Shown here: one piece after another, positions 16,388 to 23,223 of the stretch | Layout: each line of letters opens with the position of its first letter | How positions within the stretch are numbered: the first letter of the stretch is position 1 | Origin: Propionibacteriales bacterium | GTDB lineage: Bacteria > Actinomycetota > Actinomycetes > Propionibacteriales > Nocardioidaceae | Direction: 5' to 3' | NCBI GenBank assembly: GCA_026392465.1 | Contig: JAPLCA010000029.1 | Span: forward strand, 124,001 to 188,000 | DNA: 64,000 bases | Position numbers and translations under genes: made by a program | Notes under the pieces: model-generated | Databases searched by the model: none | What the model saw: the letters and a program-made list of their open reading frames with translations, nothing else | Told to the model about the DNA's origin: nothing

Positions 16388-17200
16388 ATGCAGGCCTACC
16401 TCGATCTCGTCCGCCGCGTCCTCGACGAGGGGGTCGAGAAGGGCGACCGCACCGGCACCGGCACGCTCAGCGTGTTCGGCCACCAGATGCGCTTCGACCT
16501 CTCCGAGGGGTTCCCGCTCGTCACCACGAAGAAGATCCACCTCCGGTCGGTCGTCGGCGAGCTGCTGTGGTTCGTCCGCGGCGACACCAACACCGCGTGG
16601 CTGCGGGAGCACGGCATCACGATCTGGGACGAGTGGGCCGACGAGGACGGCGACCTCGGTCCGGTCTACGGGCACCAGTGGCGGAGCTGGCCGACACCGT
16701 CCGGTGCGACCATCGACCAGCTCGCGCAGGTCGTCGAGGCGCTGAAGGCCGACCCCGACTCCCGGCGGCACATCGTCAGCGCCTGGAACGTCGCCGATCT
16801 GCCCGACATGGCGCTCGCGCCGTGCCACGCGTTCTTCCAGTTCTACGTGGCCCCGGCCGACGACGGTGGACCTGGTCGGCTGTCCTGCCAGCTCTACCAG
16901 CGCTCGGCCGACGTCTTCCTCGGTGTCCCGTTCAACATCGCCTCCTACGCACTGCTCACGCACATGGTGGCGCAGGTCGCGGGTCTGCGCGTCGGCGACT
17001 TCGTGCACACGTTCGGCGACGCCCACCTGTACCTCAACCACCTCGACCAGGCGCGGCTGCAGCTGGAGCGCGACCCGCGGCCGCTGCCGGAGCTTTGGCT
17101 CGACCCGTCGGTCACCAGCATCGACGGCTTCGACTTCGACGCGATCAAGGTCACCGGCTACGACCCGCACCCGGGCATCAAGGCGCCGATCGCGGTATGA
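16388..17200 (+). CDS. thyA: Thymidylate synthase (ThyA)
   Basis: Methylates dUMP to dTMP using methylene-tetrahydrofolate, producing dihydrofolate. 270 residues. Motifs: [19 protein letters not shown] at the N-terminus, [33 protein letters not shown], the Arg pair RRHIVSAWN, the nucleophile in [13 protein letters not shown], and [23 protein letters not shown] 16388 is chosen over an upstream in-frame ATG at 16364 because the family begins with M-(Q)-AYLDL and a TATCCT box lies 7 nt before it. The stop overlaps the dfrA start (ATGA), matching the metabolic need to recycle the dihydrofolate it makes. Confidence 0.97.
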   Translation: MQAYLDLVRRVLDEGVEKGDRTGTGTLSVFGHQMRFDLSEGFPLVTTKKIHLRSVVGELLWFVRGDTNTAWLREHGITIWDEWADEDGDLGPVYGHQWRSWPTPSGATIDQLAQVVEALKADPDSRRHIVSAWNVADLPDMALAPCHAFFQFYVAPADDGGPGRLSCQLYQRSADVFLGVPFNIASYALLTHMVAQVAGLRVGDFVHTFGDAHLYLNHLDQARLQLERDPRPLPELWLDPSVTSIDGFDFDAIKVTGYDPHPGIKAPIAV

Positions 17201-17706
17201 GCCTCACGCTCGTCGTCGCGATGGGCGCGAACCGGGTCATCGGGGTCGACGGCGCGCTGCCGTGGCGCCTCCCCGAGGACCTCGCCCACTTCAAGCGCCT
17301 CACGCTCGGCCACCCGATGGTCATGGGGCGGACCACCTACGAGTCCATCGGTCGGCCCCTCCCTGGTCGTACCACCGTGGTCCTGACCCGCGACCCGGAC
17401 TGGTCTGCCGGGCCCCACGGCGACGACGTGCTCGTCGCCGCGTCGCTCGAGGAGGCGTTGAGCACGGCGCAGGAGCTCGACGAGGAGGTGTTCCTCGTGG
17501 GCGGGGCGCAGGTGTACGCGCAGGCGCTGGAGCAGGGACTCGTCGACGCCATGGTCGTGACCCGCGTGGCAGCCTCGCCGGACGGCGACGCCTTCTTCCC
17601 GCGGCTGGACTGGGAGGCGTGGGACGAGGTCGGACGGGTGCCGAACGTCGGCCCGGAGCCCGAGCGCGTGCCGTTCGACGTGGTCACGTACGTGCGAGCA
17701 TCTTGA
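17197..17706 (+). CDS. dfrA: Dihydrofolate reductase
   Basis: Reduces dihydrofolate to tetrahydrofolate with NADPH, regenerating the folate consumed by ThyA. 169 residues. Landmarks: [31 protein letters not shown] with the catalytic acid region L-P-E-D-L, the NADPH-binding [23 protein letters not shown] stretch (given here as residues about 44-66), and [15 protein letters not shown]. It overlaps thyA by four bases and is co-translated with it. The end of the gene is followed at once by the TTGACA box of the marR promoter. Confidence 0.96.
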   Translation: MSLTLVVAMGANRVIGVDGALPWRLPEDLAHFKRLTLGHPMVMGRTTYESIGRPLPGRTTVVLTRDPDWSAGPHGDDVLVAASLEEALSTAQELDEEVFLVGGAQVYAQALEQGLVDAMVVTRVAASPDGDAFFPRLDWEAWDEVGRVPNVGPEPERVPFDVVTYVRAS

Positions 17707-17732
17707 CACAGTTAAGTTAACCGCCTCATGAT
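17703..17732 (+). promoter_or_regulatory. marR promoter with palindromic operator
   Basis: A consensus -35 TTGACA (17703-17708) and a -10-like CATGAT (17727-17732) flank the perfect palindrome GTTAA-G-TTAAC (17711-17721). An operator between -35 and -10 fits autorepression by the MarR protein. Transcription from this -10 would start at about the GTG at 17739, giving a leaderless mRNA. The -35 overlaps the dfrA stop. Confidence 0.7.
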
Positions 17733-17738
17733 GCTGGG

Positions 17739-18173
17739 GTGACGTACGACCCCCGACAGCCGGCCTACCGGCTGCACACGCTCGTCGCCGCCCTCGACGC
17801 GGCGGCCGACGAGATGCTGCGCGCGGCCCACGGCACGAGCTACGCCCGCTTCCTCACGCTCGTCACGGTGCAGGTGCTCGGCGCGCCGACACAGGCCGAG
17901 CTCGCCGCCGCCCAGGAGGTCTCGGCCCCTGCGGCGAGCCGCATGGTCCGCGCCCTCTCCGAGGCCGGGCTGCTGACGGCCGTGCGAACGCCGGGCACGG
18001 GGAATCGCAGCGCGCTCACGCTGACCGAGGCGGGGGAGCGGCTCGTCGCCGACGGCGGGGCGCTGCTGGAGGACGCGTTCGGCCGGCTCCTGGAGGCGAC
18101 GGACGTCACGGCCGACCAGGTCCGCGCCGTCACCGACCCGCTGCTCGAGATCCTCCGACCGGAGACACCATGA
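17739..18173 (+). CDS. MarR-family transcriptional regulator
   Basis: 144 residues. The winged helix-turn-helix is in the middle: LGAPTQAELAAAQEVSAPAASRMVRALSEAGLL (about residues 47-79) followed by a wing with GNRSALTLTEAGERL. Flanking helices form the dimerisation domain. The protein has no cysteine near the N-terminus, so a redox-sensing mechanism of the OhrR type is unlikely. The start GTG 17739 lies 7 nt after the -10-like box. A palindrome in the promoter suggests autoregulation. The stop overlaps the start of the DUF2306 membrane protein gene (ATGA), the likely regulated target. Confidence 0.9.
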   Translation: MTYDPRQPAYRLHTLVAALDAAADEMLRAAHGTSYARFLTLVTVQVLGAPTQAELAAAQEVSAPAASRMVRALSEAGLLTAVRTPGTGNRSALTLTEAGERLVADGGALLEDAFGRLLEATDVTADQVRAVTDPLLEILRPETP

Positions 18174-18664
18174 CGCCGCTCGTCGCCACGCACGCCTTCG
18201 CCGCCCTGCTCGCCCTGGTCGTCGGGTTCTGGCAGCTCTTCCTGGGGCCGCGAGGCACGCGAGGGCATCGGCTGGCCGGACGGGTGTGGGTGGTCGCGAT
18301 CCTGTACGTCGCGGTCACGTCGTTCTGGATCCAGGAGATCCGACCCGGGCACTTCAGCGTGCTGCACGCCCTGTCGGTGGTCACGCTGGTCACCGTGCCC
18401 CTCGGGATCGTCGGCGCCCGACAGGGTCGGATCCGTGACCACCGGGCTGCGATGACCGGCAACTGGATCGGTCTGGTCGGCGCCGGCGCGGCGGCGTCGC
18501 TCGTGCCCCAGCGGGCCATCCCGCAGCTGGTCGTGGACGACCCGCTGGCGGCGACCCTCGCCGGGGCGCTCGTGCTGCTGACCGCCGTTGCGGTGGTGGG
18601 AGCGGGTCGTGCGCTCGACGCCGCGGTCGGCCGAGCCCGCCCTCAGGACAGCACGGCCAGCTGA
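18170..18664 (+). CDS. DUF2306-type membrane protein
   Basis: 164 residues with four hydrophobic helices. The layout and motifs (HAFAALLALVVGFWQLFLGPRGTRGHRLAGRVWVV at the start, then FWIQ, and RIRDHRAAMTGNWIGLVGAGAAA) match the DUF2306 family of predicted membrane proteins of unknown function; the first 36-residue region is the most typical. It overlaps marR by four bases, so it is co-translated with and probably repressed by that regulator. Its 3' end overlaps the convergent thioesterase gene by about 22 bp. Confidence 0.75.
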   Translation: MTPLVATHAFAALLALVVGFWQLFLGPRGTRGHRLAGRVWVVAILYVAVTSFWIQEIRPGHFSVLHALSVVTLVTVPLGIVGARQGRIRDHRAAMTGNWIGLVGAGAAASLVPQRAIPQLVVDDPLAATLAGALVLLTAVAVVGAGRALDAAVGRARPQDSTAS

Positions 18665-19449
18665 CGGCTCTGGGCCACGAGCCGGCCCTGCTCGTCCCAC
18701 AGCTCCACGTCCTCGTCGTGGTAGCCCTGCTGGACGTGGCGCGTGGTGACGTGCAGCAGCGCCCAGGCGCTGTCGGGCCGACGTCGCAGATGGACGGTGA
18801 GCTGGACCGTGGCGGACGCGAGGTGGCCGAGCTCGGCCGTGACCGGCGGGTACCCGTCGACGATCGCGGCCGCCGCGAGGGCGTCGACCCGACGGCCGTC
18901 CTTCGGTCGGATCCAGACGGTCGCCTCCGCGACACCGGACGGCTCGCCGCGCAGCCACCCCGGCACCTCGGGAGCACGGGACTCGTAGCGCTCGACGATG
19001 GGCACCGCGCCCGTCGGGATGAACGGCGACAGGTCGGTGCTGGCGTCTGGTCCGGGCACTGCGGGGGCGTCGTGGGGAAGGTGCTCGACGGTGCCGGCCG
19101 CGTCCCAGTCGTGCAGGGAGATCACGGCGTGGGCGACCGCGCGGCCTCCCTGCTGCAGGACGGCCTGGTGCACCGAGACGCGGCGGCCGACCCGCAGGGT
19201 GGTCACCTCGACGGAGGCCGGTCCGGGGGTCGGCGGCTTGAAGTAGCTCACCGAGACGGTGAGCAGGTCGGGGTGGTCGGGTGCGCTCGTGCGGGCCTCG
19301 TCGAGCACCGCACGCGCGAGGATGGCGAGCACGTACCCGCCGTTCGCGGTGCCGTTGGGCGTGTTCCAGTCCGCGGTGAGGGTCAGGTGGCGGTGCCCGT
19401 CGTCGCCCACGGTGGAGGCGACGGCACGGTCGAGCTCGTGCGACGTCAT
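18643..19449 (-). CDS. Acyl-CoA thioesterase, double-hotdog (TesB-like)
   Basis: 268 residues with two tandem hotdog halves. The first contains LTADWNTPNGTANGGYVLAILARAVLDEA (about residues 24-52), where the GGY segment contacts the acyl-CoA, then the VSVSYFKPPTPGPASVEV strand. The second contains VDALAAAAIVDGYPPV and LTVHLRRRPDSAWALLHV, ending HDEDVELWDEQGRLVAQSRQLAVLS-like, the TesB end motif. This fits the actinobacterial thioesterase family protein of the TesB_C type, which hydrolyses acyl-CoA. ATG 19449 is preferred over an upstream in-frame start because the extra residues are Arg-rich and repeat-encoded. Its upstream region is the 35-bp tandem repeat. Confidence 0.85.
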   Translation of the reverse strand: MTSHELDRAVASTVGDDGHRHLTLTADWNTPNGTANGGYVLAILARAVLDEARTSAPDHPDLLTVSVSYFKPPTPGPASVEVTTLRVGRRVSVHQAVLQQGGRAVAHAVISLHDWDAAGTVEHLPHDAPAVPGPDASTDLSPFIPTGAVPIVERYESRAPEVPGWLRGEPSGVAEATVWIRPKDGRRVDALAAAAIVDGYPPVTAELGHLASATVQLTVHLRRRPDSAWALLHVTTRHVQQGYHDEDVELWDEQGRLVAQSRQLAVLS

Positions 19450-19470
19450 GCGCCGACGGTAGCGGCCCCG

Positions 19471-19620
19471 GCGGGGGTGCCGGGCCGTGGGCGGCAAGGG
19501 GTACGGCAGAGGGCACGGCGGGGGTGCCGGGCCGTGGGCGGCAAGGGGTATGGCGGGGGTGCCGGGCCGGGGGCGGCAAGGGGTACGGCGGGGGTGCCGG
19601 GCCGTGGGCGGCGAATGACG
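19471..19620 (+). repeat. G-rich 35-bp tandem repeat, four copies
   Basis: Copies at 19471-19505, 19518-19552, 19553-19587 and 19588-19620 (last one degenerate). Each runs GCGGGGGTGCCGGGCCGTGG then GCGGCAAGGGGTACG. A 12-bp insertion separates copies 1 and 2. Each unit has at least four G runs on the plus strand, so G-quadruplex formation is possible. It fills the divergent space between the thioesterase gene and dapA. Confidence 0.9.
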
Positions 19621-19654
19621 CAGGTGCGGCGGGGCTGCTGGGGTCGGTCAGCGG

Positions 19655-19660
19655 TAACCT
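19655..19660 (+). promoter_or_regulatory. -10-like box for dapA (leaderless)
   Basis: TAACCT ends 6 nt before the dapA ATG at 19667; no Shine-Dalgarno. The G-rich repeat ends 34 bp upstream, so it covers the place of any -35 or activator site. Confidence 0.55.
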
Positions 19661-19666
19661 CGGTCC

Positions 19667-20587
19667 ATGACCTCCCCGCTCGCCAGCGAGGCCGCACCGT
19701 TCGGCCGCGTCCTGACCGCCATGGTCACGCCGTTCACCCCCGAGGGGGCTCTCGACGTGGAGGCGGCGCAGAAGCTCGCGACGTACCTGGTCGACCACGG
19801 CCACGACGGCCTCGTCGTGAGTGGCACGACCGGCGAGTCGCCGACGACGACGGGGGAGGAGGACGCGCGTCTGCTGGCGGCGGTCCTCGAGGCGGTCGGC
19901 GACCGCGCCACGATCGTGGCCGGGGTCGGCACGAACGACACCCGGCACAGCGTCGAGCTGGCGCAGGGGGCGCGCAAGGTGGGCGCCCATGGTCTGCTGC
20001 TCGTCACGCCGTACTACAGCAAGCCGCCGCAGTCCGGCATCGTCGAGCACGTGCGCCAGGTGACGCGTGCGGGCGAGGACCTCCCGGTGCTCCTGTACGA
20101 CATCCCGGGGCGCACGGGGGTGCAGATCGCCGAGAGCACGTACGCCGAGCTGGTCACGGACCCGCTCGTCGTCGCGGTCAAGGACGCCGTGGGCGACCTG
20201 GAGCGCGGCGCCTGGCTGCAGAGCCAGCTGGGCCTGCGGATCTACTCCGGTGACGACTCGCTCAACCTCGCCTGGCTCGCCGTGGGCGCGGCCGGCATCG
20301 TCAGCGTCGTCGGCCACGTCGCGGGCGATCAGTACGCGCAGATGGTCCGCGCGGTCGACGCGGGTGACCTGGTCACCGCGCGCGCCGTCAACGAGCGTCT
20401 GGTGCCAGCGGTCCGCGCCATCATGACGCACACCCAGGGCGCCATCACGGCCAAGGCCGCCCTTCAGCTCCTGGGGGTCCTCGAGCACCGCACGGTGCGA
20501 CCCCCGCTCCTTCCCGCCACCGACGAGGAGGTCGCGCTGGTGCGCGACGGCCTCGCGGCTTCACACCTCCTGGAGGACATTTCGTGA
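19667..20587 (+). CDS. dapA: 4-hydroxy-tetrahydrodipicolinate synthase
   Basis: Condenses pyruvate with aspartate semialdehyde, the first committed step to diaminopimelate and lysine. 306 residues, a TIM barrel. Landmarks: VLTAMVTPFTPEGALD, the GLVVSGTTGESPTT loop, the tyrosine motif VTPYYSKPPQ, LYDIPGRTG, and the Schiff-base Lys in VVAVKDAVGDL. The ATG at 19667 sits 6 nt after a TAACCT box, a leaderless start. The stop overlaps the GTG start of rnj (GTGA), a dapA-rnj coupling conserved in actinobacteria. Confidence 0.97.
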   Translation: MTSPLASEAAPFGRVLTAMVTPFTPEGALDVEAAQKLATYLVDHGHDGLVVSGTTGESPTTTGEEDARLLAAVLEAVGDRATIVAGVGTNDTRHSVELAQGARKVGAHGLLLVTPYYSKPPQSGIVEHVRQVTRAGEDLPVLLYDIPGRTGVQIAESTYAELVTDPLVVAVKDAVGDLERGAWLQSQLGLRIYSGDDSLNLAWLAVGAAGIVSVVGHVAGDQYAQMVRAVDAGDLVTARAVNERLVPAVRAIMTHTQGAITAKAALQLLGVLEHRTVRPPLLPATDEEVALVRDGLAASHLLEDIS

Positions 20588-22263
20588 GTCACATGCACAC
20601 CGAGCTCGGCCCGCCCCCCGCTCTCGACCCCGAGGGCCTGCGCGTCATCCCGCTCGGTGGCCTCGGAGAGATCGGTCGCAACATGACCGTCTTCGAGTTC
20701 GGCGGCAAGCTCCTGGTCGTCGACTGTGGGGTGCTGTTCCCCGAGGAGCACCACCCGGGCGTCGACCTCATCCTTCCCGACTTCGGTCCCATCCGTGACC
20801 GGCTCGACGACATCGTGGCCGTGGTGCTCACGCACGGGCACGAGGACCACATCGGCGGCGTGCCGTACCTGCTGCGCGAGCGCGGCAACATCCCGGTGGT
20901 CGGCTCGAAGCTGACGCTCGCGCTGGTCGAGCCGAAGCTGCGCGAGCACCGGCTGCGCGACGTGCCGCAGCACGTGGTCGCGGAGAACGACGTCCTGAAC
21001 CTGGGGCCGTTCGAGCTGGAGTTCGTCGCGGTCAACCACTCCATCCCCGACGCGCTCGCCGTGGCGGTCAAGACGCCCGCGGGCGTCGCGCTGCACACCG
21101 GCGACTTCAAGATGGACCAGCTGCCGCTCGACGGCCGCATCACCGACCTGCGGGCCTTCGCCCGCCTCGGTGAGGCCGGCGTCGACCTCTTCCTCACCGA
21201 CTCGACCAACGCCGACGTCCCGGGGTTCACGGTCGCCGAGCGCAACATCACCCCGGCGATCGACGCGGTGTTCGCGTCGAGCCGGCAGCGGATCATCGTC
21301 GCCTCCTTCGCCTCGCACGTGCACCGCGTGCAGCAGGTGCTCGACGCCGCCGCGAAGCACGGCCGCAAGGTCGCGTACGTGGGCCGGTCGATGGTCCGCA
21401 ACATGCAGATCGCGCGCGACCTCGGCTACCTGCACGTGCCCGACGGCGTCGTCGTCGACAAGATCGACGCCGCGCCGCCGGAGAAGATGGTGCTCATGTC
21501 GACGGGCTCGCAGGGCGAGCCCATGGCGGCGCTGTCGCGCATCGCGAACCGCAGCCACCAGCAGGTGAGCCTGGAGCCCGGCGACACGGTGCTGCTGGCG
21601 TCGTCGCTGATCCCGGGCAACGAGAACGCGGTCTACCGCGTGATCGACGGTCTGACGAAGCTGGGCGCGCGGGTCGTGCACAAGGGCAACGCGCTCGTGC
21701 ACGTCTCGGGCCATGCGTCGGCCGGTGAGCTCCTCTACTGCTACAACATCGTCAAGCCGTCGAACGTGCTGCCGGTGCACGGCGAGATCCGTCACCTGCA
21801 CGCCAACGGTGCGCTCGCCACGCAGACCGGTGTGCCGAACGTCCTTCTCGCCGAGGACGGCTACGTGATCGACCTCGTCGACGGCCACGCGTCGATCGTC
21901 GGCGCGGTCGAGTGCGGCTACGTGTACGTCGACGGCTCCTCGGTCGGCGAGATCACCGACAGCGAGCTGAAGGACCGCCGGATTCTGCGCGACGAGGGCT
22001 TCATCTCCGTCGTCATCGTGGTCGACTCGACCAACGGCAAGATCGTCAGCGGCCCGGAGATCCAGGCGCGCGGACTCGCCGAGGACCCGTCGGTGTTCGA
22101 CGAGGTCACCCCTCGCATCGTCGACGCCATCGAGCAGTCGCTGCGCGACGGCACCCACGACACCAAGCAGCTCCAGCAGGTCGTGCGGCGTGTCCTCGGC
22201 TCCTTCGCGGGCCGCAAGCTGAGGCGCCGTCCGATGATCATCCCCATCGTCCTCGAGGCCTGA
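20584..22263 (+). CDS. rnj: Ribonuclease J
   Basis: A metallo-beta-lactamase/beta-CASP ribonuclease with 5'-3' exo- and endonuclease activity, central to rRNA and mRNA processing. 559 residues. Zinc motif THGHEDHIGGVPYLL near residue 82; other ligands in NHSIPDALAVAV and HTGDFKMDQ; the beta-CASP domain includes STNADVPG, FASHVHRVQQV and STGSQGEP; HVSGHASAGELLYCYNIVKP and LPVHGE complete the active site; a C-terminal domain begins near 460. GTG 20584 overlaps the dapA stop; a second start candidate is ATG 20593. It is the last gene before a regulated promoter region (22281 onward). Confidence 0.96.
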   Translation: MSHMHTELGPPPALDPEGLRVIPLGGLGEIGRNMTVFEFGGKLLVVDCGVLFPEEHHPGVDLILPDFGPIRDRLDDIVAVVLTHGHEDHIGGVPYLLRERGNIPVVGSKLTLALVEPKLREHRLRDVPQHVVAENDVLNLGPFELEFVAVNHSIPDALAVAVKTPAGVALHTGDFKMDQLPLDGRITDLRAFARLGEAGVDLFLTDSTNADVPGFTVAERNITPAIDAVFASSRQRIIVASFASHVHRVQQVLDAAAKHGRKVAYVGRSMVRNMQIARDLGYLHVPDGVVVDKIDAAPPEKMVLMSTGSQGEPMAALSRIANRSHQQVSLEPGDTVLLASSLIPGNENAVYRVIDGLTKLGARVVHKGNALVHVSGHASAGELLYCYNIVKPSNVLPVHGEIRHLHANGALATQTGVPNVLLAEDGYVIDLVDGHASIVGAVECGYVYVDGSSVGEITDSELKDRRILRDEGFISVVIVVDSTNGKIVSGPEIQARGLAEDPSVFDEVTPRIVDAIEQSLRDGTHDTKQLQQVVRRVLGSFAGRKLRRRPMIIPIVLEA

Positions 22264-22280
22264 CGAAGGTCCCGCGGACT

Positions 22281-22318
22281 GTTACGCGCCCGAAACGCGA
22301 GGGCGCTGGGCGCGAAAC
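22281..22318 (+). promoter_or_regulatory. GlnR-like binding site
   Basis: GTTAC (22281-22285), six bases, GAAAC (22292-22296), six bases, GCGCT (22303-22307, degenerate), six bases, GAAAC (22314-22318). This matches the actinobacterial GlnR pattern gTnAC-n6-GaAAC repeated at 11-bp steps, with three of four half-sites good. A -10-like TAACCT follows at 22329-22334, placing the site over the -35 position, as in GlnR-activated promoters. Confidence 0.7.
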
Positions 22319-22375
22319 ACAGGCTGCCTAACCTCATGGTTAAGAGTTCGGCGCGGGGCCGAACCGTGGTGGGAC

Positions 22376-22429
22376 ACCGGTTGCGGCCGGCGGCGACGTT
22401 ACGCACGTCGCTGCCGGCCGTGCACCGGT
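22376..22429 (+). promoter_or_regulatory. Long hairpin in the leader of the chelatase-like gene
   Basis: Three nested perfect stems: ACCGGT (22376-22381 with 22424-22429), GGCCGGC (22385-22391 with 22413-22419) and GCGACGT (22393-22399 with 22405-22411), apical loop TACGC. The hairpin ends about 10 nt before the purine-rich GAGGGGGAG ribosome-binding site of the gene at 22454. A smaller stem, GTTCGGC/GCCGAAC, precedes it near 22347-22363. It could be an attenuator, a stability element or a terminator for rnj; no known riboswitch consensus was recognised. Confidence 0.6.
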
Positions 22430-22453
22430 TCCGGCAGTGAGGGGGAGTCGCCC

Positions 22454-23152
22454 GTGGTGATCCGACGTTCCGACGAGGCGCTCCTGGCCTGTTCCTCCGG
22501 CCATGCGGGGGTCGCCGAGCGCGCGGCGCTGCAGGCGCTGATCAGCGCCGTGCGTCGTGACGCCCCGTCGGTGGACGTGCGTGACACGCCCGTCGAGATC
22601 ATGAGTCACGACGAGACCTACCCGCCCGTGCGTGTGGCGGTGCCGCTGACGCTCGTGCCGCACAGCGAGGTGGCCACGGCGCTCGAGCTGGCCCGCGCGC
22701 ACGACCCGGACCTGGTCGTCGCCCCGGCACTCGGCCCGGACTGGACGCTGGCCGAGCTGGCCGTGCAGCGACTCATCGAGGCCGGTGCCCGCAAGGACGA
22801 CACGATCGTGCTGGGCGTCTCCGGCTCGGAGAACGACGGGGCGATCAGCGGCTACTCGCGCATGGCGCGTCTGGTGAGCGCCGTCTGGGGCGGTCCGGTG
22901 CACGTCGGGTCGATCGGCGGCAAGGACACGCCGCTGTCCGACGCCGTCGACATCGCCCGCGCCTACGGGCGCCGGGTCGTGGTGGCCTCCTACGTGCTCA
23001 CACCCGGGCGCGACGCGGACCAGCTGCGCCAGAGCGGTGCCGACCTGGTCACGGCACCCGTGCTCGACGGCGGCATCCCCGACCGACGCGTGGTCGACCT
23101 CGTCCTCACCCGGTTCCACCAGGCCCTCGGCCTCGGCGTCCCGGCCCTCTGA
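22454..23152 (+). CDS. Sirohydrochlorin chelatase-like protein (CbiX/SirB family)
   Basis: 232 residues with two repeated chelatase-like lobes: N-terminal LLACSSGHAGVAERAALQALISAVR, where the GHA segment holds the metal-binding His; AVPLTLVPHSEVATAL with a second His; and a C-terminal lobe with TIVLGVSGSENDGAISGYSRMARLVS and VVVASYVLTPGRDADQL. CbiX/SirB-type enzymes insert Fe or Co into sirohydrochlorin for siroheme or cobalamin. The GlnR-like box upstream argues for siroheme used by nitrite reductase, since GlnR controls nitrogen assimilation; this is inference because no nitrite reductase gene is in the window. GTG 22454 has the ribosome-binding site GAGGGGGAG. Confidence 0.75.
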   Translation: MVIRRSDEALLACSSGHAGVAERAALQALISAVRRDAPSVDVRDTPVEIMSHDETYPPVRVAVPLTLVPHSEVATALELARAHDPDLVVAPALGPDWTLAELAVQRLIEAGARKDDTIVLGVSGSENDGAISGYSRMARLVSAVWGGPVHVGSIGGKDTPLSDAVDIARAYGRRVVVASYVLTPGRDADQLRQSGADLVTAPVLDGGIPDRRVVDLVLTRFHQALGLGVPAL

Positions 23153-23211
23153 CACGAACGCACGTGCCACGCCCCTCGGCGTGGGAGCCGCTCGACCCTC
23201 GACCTGTGGTT

Positions 23212-23217
23212 TAGGCT
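23212..23217 (+). promoter_or_regulatory. -10-like box for ftsK (leaderless)
   Basis: TAGGCT ends 6 nt before the ftsK ATG at 23224; no Shine-Dalgarno. Confidence 0.5.
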
Positions 23218-23223
23218 CTCGCC

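Noticed and set aside
19471..19620. CRISPR-like array
   Set aside because: Units are adjacent without unique spacers; it is a simple tandem repeat.
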